This document shows, piece by piece, positions 1-5,178 of a stretch of DNA of 16,254 bases. The position numbers and the translations under genes were made by a program. The DNA is from CAYJWS01 sp964373925. Its GTDB lineage: Bacteria > Patescibacteriota > Patescibacteriia > Buchananbacterales > GWA2-38-13. How positions within the stretch are numbered: the first letter of the stretch is position 1; each line of letters opens with the position of its first letter. A model generated the notes under the pieces. That model searched no databases, was not told where the DNA came from, and saw only the letters and a list, made by a program, of their open reading frames with translations. The stretch spans positions 1 to 16,254 of the forward strand of contig CAYJWS010000023.1 in the NCBI GenBank assembly GCA_964373925.1, in the 5' to 3' direction.

Positions 1-42
1 GTCTGGTCCAAGCGTCCACAGCGACGACCAGGTTCGGCACCT

Positions 43-469
43 TAACCTATCGGGGTGCTATGGCAGTAATGCCATATTCCGCCATTTGGCGGAACGAAAA
101 ATTTGGCTTATAACGGTGGACTCCATGTGTAAATTTAGTTATAATTATACATATGGACAATACCGTGGGAAGTCTAACTCAATTACAGAAATCAATAATT
201 ATTGGGACTATTTTGGGTGATGGATATTTGAGAATTGTTAAGGGGAAGAAGAATGCAATCCTTGAAATTAATCATTCATATTCTCAATATATCATTCCTT
301 CCATGAGATACAAAATTGAGTTATGACCCCGTAGAGACTTGTTTCTTTAAATGGAACGGATAGTATCTAAACAACAAAATTATAGATGCTATAATACGCC
401 AACTCCTATATTCTGATTTTTATAGGATGAAGATATAGTCCATGCCATTAGTAATAATGGAATAAGATA
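43..469 (+). ncRNA. Group I intron 1 in 23S rRNA, after U2500
   Basis: A self-splicing intron is supported by a guide sequence at about 50-59 (ATCGGGGTGC). It is complementary to the ligated exons GCACCT/CGAT, with the expected U-G wobble at the 5' splice site. This fixes both ends. P2-like hairpins with a GTAA loop follow, then the core strings TACCGTGGGAAGTC, TGACCCCGTAGAGACT and AAGATATAGTCC (P7/P8/P3 side). A short P9 hairpin with a GTAA loop closes the intron. The terminal nucleotide is A, not the near-universal omega-G. The intron contains a degraded LAGLIDADG gene. L2500 is a known insertion site for group I introns in organelles and bacteria. Confidence 0.92.
153..326 (+). pseudogene. 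Truncated LAGLIDADG homing endonuclease in intron 1
   Basis: The open frame reads 57 residues from ATG at 153 to TGA at 324. It contains GTILGDGYLR at residues 18-27, then KNAILEINHSYSQ at 34-46. This resembles the first LAGLIDADG motif and the following strand of single-chain homing endonucleases, which are normally 150-250 aa. The rest of the enzyme (second half of the fold, any second LAGLIDADG motif, C-terminus) is missing. The frame runs straight back into the intron core, where the stop codon is the TGA of the P7-side string TGACCCC. The start overlaps core sequence too, so the ORF was fused to the ribozyme. It is a relic that cannot encode an active nuclease, left after the endonuclease decayed while the intron persisted. 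Confidence 0.8.
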
Positions 470-565
470 CGATGTCGGCCCGTCGCATCCTGGGGGTGAA
501 GAAGCTCCCAAGGGTTTGGCTGTTCGCCAATTAAAGCGGCACGTGAGCTGGGTTCAGAACGTCGT

Positions 566-859
566 GAATACATCGCGACCTATTACTGTAAAGTAATAGT
601 AAAATCTGACTAATATCGGTGGAGTCCTTATAAGTTTGACCGAACCTTATTTAAGGATAATACCGAGGGAAGTCTCCCGCAGTCGCGGGATGACCCCGTA
701 ACGACTGAAAATTCGAAATGATCGAATTTGATGAAAAATGATCGAATTTGAGATAGAAGGTACCTGATAATCAGGAAATAAACTTTTATCATACGTCAGC
801 CCCTTTATAGAAAGGGTGAAGATATAGTCTATGCCACAAGTAATTGTGAAAATATCATG
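566..859 (+). ncRNA. Group I intron 2 in 23S rRNA, after U2596
   Basis: This 294-nt intron lies between GTCGT and GAGACAG, exactly at E. coli U2596/G2597. The last base is G, as expected. The 5' exon GTCGT pairs with GCGAC at 574-578 and gives the U-G wobble at the splice site (P1). A perfect 8-bp P2 hairpin with a GTAA loop follows at 580-599. Core strings are TACCGAGGGAAGTC, the P6-type hairpin CCCGCAGTCGCGGG, TGACCCCGTAACGACT and AAGATATAGTC. No ORF is present. The P8-side extension carries a 16-bp direct repeat at 716-731 and 736-751. It is closely related to intron 3. L2596 is a known group I site. Confidence 0.92.
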
Positions 860-919
860 GAGACAGTTCGGTCTCCTATCCACTATGGGCGTTGAAATTT
901 GAGAAGTCCAATCTCTAGT

Positions 920-1248
920 AAGAAATTGCTACTTTGCGGAGAAATCTGCATTGATGATTTGGCTAATAACGGTGAAGTCTTCATATTATTATCTGGTTTT
1001 TGGAATACTTGGCCAAGGTCCGGCTAAGTATGGTGTGATTGTTTAATTAGATAATATATAAGATAATACCGTGGGAAGTCGTCCTGCAGTCGCGGGATTG
1101 ACCCCGTAACGACTTGTGTCTATACGACACGGATTTATATAAACTGGAAAGTCGAAAGACAGGTTTATATAGATAATACGCCAACCCCTCGCTCCTTTGG
1201 AGAAGGGTGAAGATATAGTCTGCACTCCTAGAAATAGGGGAATATGTG
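920..1248 (+). ncRNA. Group I intron 3 in 23S rRNA, inside the sarcin-ricin loop (after U2656)
   Basis: This 329-nt intron splits CTAGT from ACGAGAGGACC and ends in G at 1248. GCTA at 928-931 pairs with exon TAGT, giving a short 4-bp P1 with U-G at the splice site. A hairpin with GAAA loop lies at about 936-951. A 10-bp stem (ATACTTGGCC with GGCTAAGTAT) lies at about 1004-1030 in the P5/P6 extension. The core strings ATACCGTGGGAAGTC, CCTGCAGTCGCGGG, TGACCCCGTAACGACT and AAGATATAGTC follow. The core matches intron 2 almost word for word, so the two are sister copies. No coding capacity. The exact boundary could shift one base because A follows T on both sides; the terminal-G rule favours U2656. 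Confidence 0.88.
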
Positions 1249-1552
1249 ACGAGAGGACCGAGATTGACGAACCTCTCGTGTACCGGTTGTTCCACCAGGG
1301 GCATTGCCGGGTAGCGATGTTCGGTTAGGATAAACGCTGAAAGCATATAAGCGTGAAGCCGTCTTCAAGATAAAATTTCTTTAAGGTTGGCCGGAGACTA
1401 CGGCCTTGATAGGCTCTAGGTGTAAGTTCCGTAAGGAATTGAGCCGAGGAGTACTAATAAACCAAGCTATTTAACCACAAAAATTGTGTAATTTTTTATC
1501 AAGATATCGTTTGGAAGATAGTGTCCTGGTGATTCCAGCGAAGGGGTCACAT

Positions 1553-1672
1553 CACCGCTATTAGCGGGACCCCGCCAGAGGCGGTGGCCTATTCCCCCGC
1601 CTACTCCGCCAACTGGCGGATTCGGCGGGCAAGCATTCCGAACACAGCAGTTTCCCCGAAAGCTTTCGGGGA
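1553..1672. repeat. Three palindromes inserted in the outer 5S 5' half
   Basis: The first, 1553-1586, has ends CACCGC/GCGGTG and an inner GCGGG/CCCGC stem. The second, 1596-1629, has ends CCCGCC/GGCGGG, a 3-nt internal loop on each side, and an inner TCCGCC/GGCGGA stem with loop AACT. The third, 1653-1672, is TCCCCGAAAGCTTTCGGGGA, a perfect palindrome seen with variations throughout the window. A smaller one, TCAGCTTTTAGCTGA, follows at 1673-1687. They separate otherwise normal 5S segments. Confidence 0.85.
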
Positions 1673-1711
1673 TCAGCTTTTAGCTGAAAGCGACATTAGA
1701 TAAATTCCATA

Positions 1712-1821
1712 GTCCTGGTGATTCCAGCGAAGGGGTCACACCTGTTCCCATTCCGAACACAGCAGTTAAGCCCTTCAGCGCCGATGATACTCAATAGGGG
1801 AAAGTAGGTCATCGCCAGGAC
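1712..1821 (+). rRNA. rrf: 5S ribosomal RNA, intact copy
   Basis: About 110 nt with the standard 5S plan. The terminal stem is GTCCTGGTGA with TCGCCAGGAC. The conserved CCCATTCCGAACACAG loop C region, GCGCCGATGATAC loop E side and GGGGAAAGTAGG follow. The length is at the short end for bacterial 5S (about 115-120). Flanks at 1701-1710 and 1823-1832 are perfectly complementary and lengthen the terminal stem into a precursor hairpin of the kind cut by maturation RNases. It is the only uninterrupted 5S copy in the window and lies downstream of the 23S gene, as in a normal rRNA operon, but within the outer, broken 5S copy. Confidence 0.93.
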
Positions 1822-1859
1822 CATGGAATTTATTTTTTCATCACAGCGCCGACCCGCCT

Positions 1860-1959
1860 NNNNNNNNNNNNNNNNNNNNNNNNNNNNNNNNNNNNNNNNN
1901 NNNNNNNNNNNNNNNNNNNNNNNNNNNNNNNNNNNNNNNNNNNNNNNNNNNNNNNNNNN
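1860..1959. other. Assembly gap of 100 N
   Basis: Exactly 100 N, the usual placeholder for a gap of unknown size. By comparison with the second repeat unit, the missing sequence is about 45 bp if one unit is absent only in part, or 45 plus multiples of 138 bp if the array is longer. Confidence 0.98.
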
Positions 1960-2045
1960 TGTCCTCCGAAGTTCGCCAGCTGGCGAACGTAGGAGGATAG
2001 GTCATCGCCAGGACCATGGAATTTATTTTTTCATCACAGCGCCGA

Positions 2046-2135
2046 CCCGCCTTCGCTAAAGCTTCGGCGGGCGAGTGATACTCAATAGGGGAAAGCTTGT
2101 CCTCCGAAGTTCGCCAGCTGGCGAACGTAGGAGGA
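2046..2135. repeat. Two palindromes on opposite strands of 5S loop E (outer copy)
   Basis: 2046-2071 has ends CCCGCC/GGCGGG and follows GCCGA; CGA recurs right after it, like a 3-bp target duplication. 2100-2135 has a 6-bp outer stem (TCCTCC/GGAGGA), 3-nt internal loops, a 7-bp inner stem (GTTCGCC/GGCGAAC) and loop AGCT, placed between AAAG and TAGGTC. The second occurs again at 1962-1997 beside the gap. The internal-loop design matches the palindrome at 1596-1629, so it is a defined family rather than chance. Confidence 0.85.
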
Positions 2136-2162
2136 TAGGTCATCGCCAGGACACCATCTTCC

Positions 2163-2202
2163 AATTAAAAAAAACAACTCCACAAGAGCTGCTTTTTTAA
2201 TT
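2163..2202. terminator. Terminator of the rRNA operon, probably bidirectional
   Basis: AATTAAAAAA at the left pairs with TTTTTTAATT at the right, with an imperfect ACTC/GAGCT upper stem. It gives a hairpin with T-runs on both strands. It lies directly after the outer 5S stem and between the rRNA operon and a convergent mini-ORF. Confidence 0.75.
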
Positions 2203-2222
2203 GCCAAAAAATTGTACAGATT

Positions 2223-2333
2223 CTATCCTTTTGAGAAAACGAGTGCGATAAGTAGGGTTGAAAAGGAACCTGCAACTGCTCCGCTTATTATCGCCCAAAA
2301 AAGGATTTTTGAGGCACTTAGATCTTTTTTCAT
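2223..2333 (-). CDS. 36-aa membrane mini-protein (hypothetical)
   Basis: The reading frame starts MKKDLSASK and continues as a hydrophobic stretch (about residues 10-33, with AIISGAVAG and STLLIALVF), ending in SKG. One transmembrane helix with a basic N-terminus is predicted by eye. There is no Shine-Dalgarno site, but a TATAAT-like box lies about 45 nt upstream on the minus strand, and the terminator at 2163-2202 follows the stop. The glycine- and serine-rich helix is typical of small CPR membrane proteins, but I recognise no family. It could be a chance ORF in AT-rich DNA. Confidence 0.45.
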   Translation of the reverse strand: MKKDLSASKILFWAIISGAVAGSFSTLLIALVFSKG

Positions 2334-2495
2334 AGATAAGTTTATTAATTATTTATTTTTATTATTATAATTATACCACAAAATATAAAAAATAGGAAAA
2401 TTTTTGGTATCAAGGGTGTGGATATTTTTTTTACCGATATAATGTATCGTATTTTTATATTTTTTTTATCTAAAATAAGCGCATATTTTTATATA

Positions 2496-2523
2496 TTGAC
2501 AAAATTATATGATACTGTATGAT
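2496..2523 (+). promoter_or_regulatory. Sigma-70 type promoter for the RHH-nucleotidyltransferase gene
   Basis: TTGACA at 2496-2501, a 16-bp spacer, TATGAT at 2518-2523. Transcription would start about 15 nt before the ATG at 2547, so the leader is very short and without a Shine-Dalgarno site. Confidence 0.75.
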
Positions 2524-2525
2524 AG
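2508..2525 (+). promoter_or_regulatory. Candidate operator: direct repeat TATGATA-CTG-TATGATA
   Basis: Two TATGATA boxes 10 bp apart overlap the spacer and -10 box of the promoter. A related GTATCGTA occurs at 2444-2451 in reverse orientation. Ribbon-helix-helix proteins often bind short repeats spaced about one helical turn apart, and the gene just downstream begins with such a domain. Autoregulation is an inference. Confidence 0.35.
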
Positions 2526-2546
2526 AATTCATATCCTCATTTTTTT

Positions 2547-3389
2547 ATGAGAAGAAAACGCCTTACTATAACCTTAAGGGAAGATACAATTAGTGAAGTT
2601 GATAAAATAATTGATGGTTCGAGTATTAGAAATCGATCGCACGCCATTGAATTTGTCTTGCAAAAAAGCTTTATTCCAAAAGTTCGGGAAGCTTTAATTC
2701 TGGCTGGAGGCAAGGGCATTCATCTTCGCCCATACACCTATGAGATGCCAAAGTGCATGCTTCCGGTTTCTGGAAAACCGGTCTTAGAGCATGTCATAGA
2801 GCTTTTTCGAAAACATGAAATTCGAGATCTTGTTATATCTATTGGATATCTTGGCGACAAAATAAAGGAGTATTTTGGCGATGGAAATAAGTTTGGCGTG
2901 CGCATCAAATACATTCATCAGGCGGGACCCGAAAGAGGAACAGCGCCGCCTGTTAGGCAAGCGAAAAAATATATGAGTTCGGCAAGTCCGTTTATTTTAT
3001 ATTACGGGGATGTATTGGCCGAGGTTGACTTGCGGGATTTAATTGACTTCCATACTCTCAATAAGAGTTTTGCCACTATGGCGCTGACGTCTGTGGCGCA
3101 ATCGTCAAAATGGGGAATGGTCGCGCTTCACGGAACAAAAATTATTCGGTTTTCCGAAAAACCGGACGCCGACAAGACATTCTCGCATTTGATTAATGCA
3201 GGAATATATGTTTTGCATCCAAAAATTTTCGAATGCATATCCAACGAAGACAAAAAACTTGAAGATGACGTTTTCCCCCGCCTTGCGAAAGAGGGAAAAC
3301 TCGTTGGATATGCTTTTGACGGAGTATGGTTTGATATTGGAGATTTGCACATTTACGAAAAAGCCGTGAAAGAATGGAAGAAGGTGTAA
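2547..3389 (+). CDS. Ribbon-helix-helix domain fused to a sugar-phosphate nucleotidyltransferase
   Basis: Residues 1-45 form a ribbon-helix-helix DNA-binding domain: strand KRLTITL, helix EDTISEVDKII, then RNRSHAIEFVLQKS. Residues 47-280 are an NTP-transferase domain of the RmlA/mannose-1-phosphate guanylyltransferase type. It has LILAGGKG at 50-57, PKCMLPVSGKPVLEH at 68-82, YGD at 153-155, SEKP at 203-206, NAGIYVL at 217-223 and WFDIGD at 261-266. The family transfers a nucleotide to a sugar-1-phosphate for glycan synthesis; the exact sugar cannot be read. The usual GTRL motif after the glycine loop is GIHL here, so the catalytic-type Arg is His59. The usual GTAGA-type motif reads GTAPP at 131-135. 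It is shorter than two-domain GlmU and has no acyltransferase half. The start at 2547 is the first ATG after the promoter and is needed for the RHH strand. The next gene lies 52 bp downstream and is probably co-transcribed. Confidence 0.9.
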   Translation: MRRKRLTITLREDTISEVDKIIDGSSIRNRSHAIEFVLQKSFIPKVREALILAGGKGIHLRPYTYEMPKCMLPVSGKPVLEHVIELFRKHEIRDLVISIGYLGDKIKEYFGDGNKFGVRIKYIHQAGPERGTAPPVRQAKKYMSSASPFILYYGDVLAEVDLRDLIDFHTLNKSFATMALTSVAQSSKWGMVALHGTKIIRFSEKPDADKTFSHLINAGIYVLHPKIFECISNEDKKLEDDVFPRLAKEGKLVGYAFDGVWFDIGDLHIYEKAVKEWKKV

Positions 3390-3441
3390 TTGTTCTTTAT
3401 AATACATATGAGTCGCATCCAAAACAAGATTAGGAGAGATC

Positions 3442-3999
3442 ATGAAAAAAGAAATTTACAGCCTGGGCGGTCCGTGCGGGGCAGGCAAGGATACTATTGC
3501 TAAGGCGATAGTAGATAGATTTCCAGGAAAAATCATTCGTTTTCCGAGGATAACAACGCGTGCTCCGCGTGCAGGGGAGCACCATGGCGTGGAATACGAT
3601 TTTGTATCTGAAGACTTTTTTGAAGAAAAAAAAGAATTCGGAAAAATTGTGGCGATAGATTCCGCTGGCGTGGCATGGTACGGCATTCAGTTGGAAAATT
3701 TAAATCACATGATTTTGAACGGAAGCCCCACAAAGATACTCATTGTCGGGGGAATTTGCGGAATTCGATTAAGAGAATTTATTCCAGAGGTAAAAAATAT
3801 CTATATTACCGCTGATATTGATGAGCTTATTGAGCGATTGCTCTATCGAGGGCACCGAGGAGAGGATTTTCACAAGAGACTTCGCTGGATACACACCCAG
3901 CTTGCGGAGGAACCGAAATTATTTGATGTAGTAGTAGAAAATCATCAAGACAGGCTTGAAGAGACGGTTCGCGTTGTTGAAAAAATAATGAATTTTTAG
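3442..3999 (+). CDS. Guanylate-kinase-like P-loop kinase (divergent paralogue)
   Basis: 185 aa with Walker A GGPCGAGKDT at 9-18. The guanylate-kinase signature follows at 37-61: TTRAPRAGE, then GVEYDFVSEDFFE (compare TTR-PRPGE and GV-Y-FVS---F in Gmk). YITADIDELIERLLYRG at 121-137 corresponds to the strand and Arg-rich lid region. The family phosphorylates GMP to GDP. The GMP-binding middle part (GKIVAIDSAGVAWYGI) differs from the standard G-YYGT segment, so another nucleoside monophosphate or phosphate acceptor is possible. The lysine of the P-loop is intact, unlike the Gmk at the rplS locus. A Shine-Dalgarno AGGAGAG precedes the ATG. It is 52 bp after the nucleotidyltransferase and ends at a hairpin terminator, so the two form an operon. 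Confidence 0.82.
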   Translation: MKKEIYSLGGPCGAGKDTIAKAIVDRFPGKIIRFPRITTRAPRAGEHHGVEYDFVSEDFFEEKKEFGKIVAIDSAGVAWYGIQLENLNHMILNGSPTKILIVGGICGIRLREFIPEVKNIYITADIDELIERLLYRGHRGEDFHKRLRWIHTQLAEEPKLFDVVVENHQDRLEETVRVVEKIMNF

Positions 4000-4025
4000 C
4001 CTTGAGGCTCATGTGTATACTATTT

Positions 4026-4053
4026 AAAGGGGCTTTTTTTAGAAAGCCCCTTT
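4026..4053 (+). terminator. Terminator after the guanylate-kinase-like gene
   Basis: AAAGGGGCTT pairs with AAGCCCCTTT around a T-rich loop, 26 bp after the stop. The T-run after the stem is short (TTTCATTT), so termination may be moderate. Confidence 0.65.
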
Positions 4054-4096
4054 CATTTATTGATGGACATTTTTCATACATATAATATTACTAATA

Positions 4097-4222
4097 ACTT
4101 TGAACTACGAAACACCATTTTTCTGTCACCCCCGCGAAGGCGGGGGTCCACGATCTTAAAAAATTGACTGGATTCCCCCGAAGCTTCGGGGGAATGACAA
4201 ATTGAGTTTCGTAATTCAAGGT
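4097..4222. repeat. MITE-like element, copy 1
   Basis: The ends are imperfect inverted repeats: ACTTTGAACTACGAAAC at left, GTTTCGTAATTCAAGGT at right. Inside are a CCCCCGCGAAGGCGGGGG palindrome and a GATTCCCCCGAAGCTTC/GGGGGAATGAC palindrome. No ORF. TATAATATT occurs next to both outer edges (4081-4089, 4222-4230) and could be a target duplication, but it does not abut the left inverted repeat exactly. The right copy of TATAAT could also act as a -10 box for the Nudix gene. Confidence 0.75.
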
Positions 4223-4248
4223 ATAATATTGTTATTAATGTATTTTTT

Positions 4249-4755
4249 ATGATTGAATATATCGCACGCGTAGATGAAAATGATATAGTGATTGGCAAGA
4301 CGACCAAAAAAGAAAGCCACAAACAAGGATGGCACCACAGGGTTGTTGCAATTTTTATTACGAAAGGAGATGAACTTCTTATAAACCGCAGGGAAGACAA
4401 TGGGTTATTGGATCATTCGGTTGGCGGCCATGTTTTGTATGGTGAAGAGTATGATGCGGCAGCTCGAAGAGAATCTTTTGAAGAAATCGGCCTTCCTGAA
4501 AATATTTCCATTAAATATTTAGAAAAATTTTTAGTTTCAGAAAAGAAGGGTGGCGCGATTCTTTATCATTGGTTTTCTTTATATCACGCGAATGTTGATG
4601 GCGTGTTTGCCCCTCAAGCACAAGCGGGCGAGGTGCGAGAATTATTTTTCCAAAATATTCTTGAAGTTAGCTCTGATATGAAAACACATCCGGATAGATA
4701 TACCGGAGGTTTTCAAAGAACCATAAAAGTTTTTATGAAATGTAACAAACCTTGA
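4249..4755 (+). CDS. Nudix hydrolase (isopentenyl-diphosphate-isomerase-like subgroup)
   Basis: 168 aa. The Nudix box is complete at 59-81: G-HVLYG-E-EYDAAAR-RESFEEIGL fits Gx5Ex7REUxEExGU. HHRVVAIFIT at 29-38 forms the first strand before the box. The opening DENDIVIGKTTKKESHKQGWHH resembles the N-terminal part of Idi-type and related Nudix proteins. Such enzymes hydrolyse nucleoside diphosphates linked to another group; the substrate cannot be told. No Shine-Dalgarno site; the ATG is 18 bp after a TATAATATT string at the end of a MITE copy. The stop codon TGA lies in CCTTGAATTGCG, which is the terminal sequence of another repeat. The last residues of the protein may thus come from an insertion. 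Confidence 0.88.
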   Translation: MIEYIARVDENDIVIGKTTKKESHKQGWHHRVVAIFITKGDELLINRREDNGLLDHSVGGHVLYGEEYDAAARRESFEEIGLPENISIKYLEKFLVSEKKGGAILYHWFSLYHANVDGVFAPQAQAGEVRELFFQNILEVSSDMKTHPDRYTGGFQRTIKVFMKCNKP

Positions 4756-4995
4756 ATTGCGAAACTCATGTTTTGATCATCTGTAACGATACATTTAATT
4801 TACTGTCATTGCGATCCCCGAAAGCTTTCGGGGAGAAGCAATCTGACCGCCGCGGTCATCCCGAGCCCTGCGAGGGATCCCCTGACCAGTTGCACCGTGC
4901 GAGGGGATCCCGAAATGAATTCGGGATGACCAAAAAAATTAGGTCATTGCGAGTTAGCCACGAACGCTTTCGGGATAACGATAGTAAGGCTATTT
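4750..4995. repeat. Composite region of palindromic repeats between the Nudix and TrmB genes
   Basis: CCTTGAATTGCGAAACTC at 4750-4767 matches the end of the MITE family. It is followed by ATCCCCGAAAGCTTTCGGGGA at about 4815-4833, flanked by GTCATTGCGA and AAGCAATCTGAC. Next comes a GTCATCCCGAGCCCTGCGAGGGATCC module, then GGATCCCGAAATGAATTCGGGATGACC. CGAACGCTTTCGGGATAACG closes it. No coding potential on either strand. These are several nested or side-by-side palindromes rather than one element. Confidence 0.7.
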
Positions 4996-5124
4996 TGAAA
5001 TTTACAATTGATTGTTTAGTAAGATGTAATATTTTTTGTCAGTAAAAATATTTTAGTGTATAATGCTTTTTTATTCTTAATTTAGATAAAAAATAGGAAT
5101 AATAATTTTTTTGCAGGAATAATA

Positions 5125-5153
5125 TTGACAATTTTCTTCCGTTTTTATATAAT
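5125..5153 (+). promoter_or_regulatory. Strong sigma-70 type promoter for the TrmB-like regulator
   Basis: TTGACA at 5125-5130, 17-bp spacer, TATAAT at 5148-5153: both boxes at consensus. The ATG follows at 5179, and no Shine-Dalgarno site is present in the short leader. Confidence 0.85.
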
Positions 5154-5178
5154 AGAGACGTAATAACATATCTATTAT

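Larger units (their letters stand above)
1..1478 (+). rRNA. rrl: 23S ribosomal RNA, 3' part, interrupted by three group I introns
   Basis: The exons match domains V and VI of bacterial 23S rRNA. The gene is cut by the window start, so only the 3' third is here. Exons are 1-42 (ending at U2500, E. coli numbering), 470-565 (C2501-U2596), 860-919 (G2597-U2656) and 1249 to about 1478. The two internal exons are exactly 96 and 60 nt, the same lengths as the E. coli intervals, which fixes the splice sites. Landmarks visible after joining are GATGTCGG at 2502-2509, the A-loop GGCTGTTCGCC, the AACGTCGTGAGACAGTTCGG segment, and the sarcin-ricin loop AGTACGAGAGGACC formed only after the third intron is removed. 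The 3' end is estimated from the terminal TTAACC and is uncertain by several nt. Many CPR bacteria carry introns in rRNA genes. Confidence 0.95.
1523..2152 (+). pseudogene. Outer 5S rRNA gene, interrupted by palindromes and by an inner 5S gene
   Basis: 5' pieces: 1523-1551 and about 1588-1595 plus 1634-1652 match the inner intact 5S gene with almost no changes. 3' pieces: about 2036-2045, 2076-2095 and 2136-2152 match its last third. The breaks hold palindromes at 1553-1586, 1596-1629, 1653-1672, 2046-2071 and 2100-2135. The last two fall on the two strands of loop E. The ends belong to one transcript: upstream 1511-1522 is complementary to 2153-2164 at 11 of 12 positions, and this extends the normal 5S terminal stem. 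The inner gene sits in its middle. It is probably non-functional, but the kept segments are nearly identical to the intact copy, so the interruption is recent or the product is still under selection. Part of the 3' half is duplicated and crosses an assembly gap. Confidence 0.72.
1823..2152 (+). repeat. Tandem repeat of a 138-bp unit carrying the 3' part of 5S
   Basis: The segment from the inner 3' flank through TCATCACAGCGCCGA, palindrome, TGATACTCAATAGGGGAAAG, palindrome and GGTCATCGCCAGGAC is present at 2016-2152. It is partly present at 1823-2015, around the run of N. Aligning the two units shows that 45 bp are missing at the gap, so the true period is about 138 bp. Unequal recombination between the identical 3' ends of the inner and outer 5S copies would give such a duplication. 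The copy number is unknown because the assembly is broken here. Confidence 0.75.

Noticed and set aside
1043..1346. ORFs of 60-99 aa on the minus strand over intron 3 and the 23S end
   Set aside because: They run through ribozyme core and rRNA, have no homing-endonuclease motif and no ribosome-binding site.
1860..1959. The whole nested 5S layout as only an assembly error
   Set aside because: Not fully excluded, but the outer precursor stem arms (1511-1522 and 2153-2164) match each other across the locus, and two tRNA loci without N show the same layout.
1553..2135. CRISPR array as an explanation of the repeated palindromes
   Set aside because: The repeats differ from each other, have no regular spacers, and the sequence between them is 5S rRNA.
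1841..2164. Long frames through the 5S repeat region, partly across N
   Set aside because: They translate palindromes, 5S sequence and the gap; the apparent protein repeats are the 138-bp DNA repeat.
4752..5045. 97-aa frame after the Nudix gene
   Set aside because: It translates the palindromic repeats of the intergenic region and overlaps the repeat end; no ribosome-binding site.
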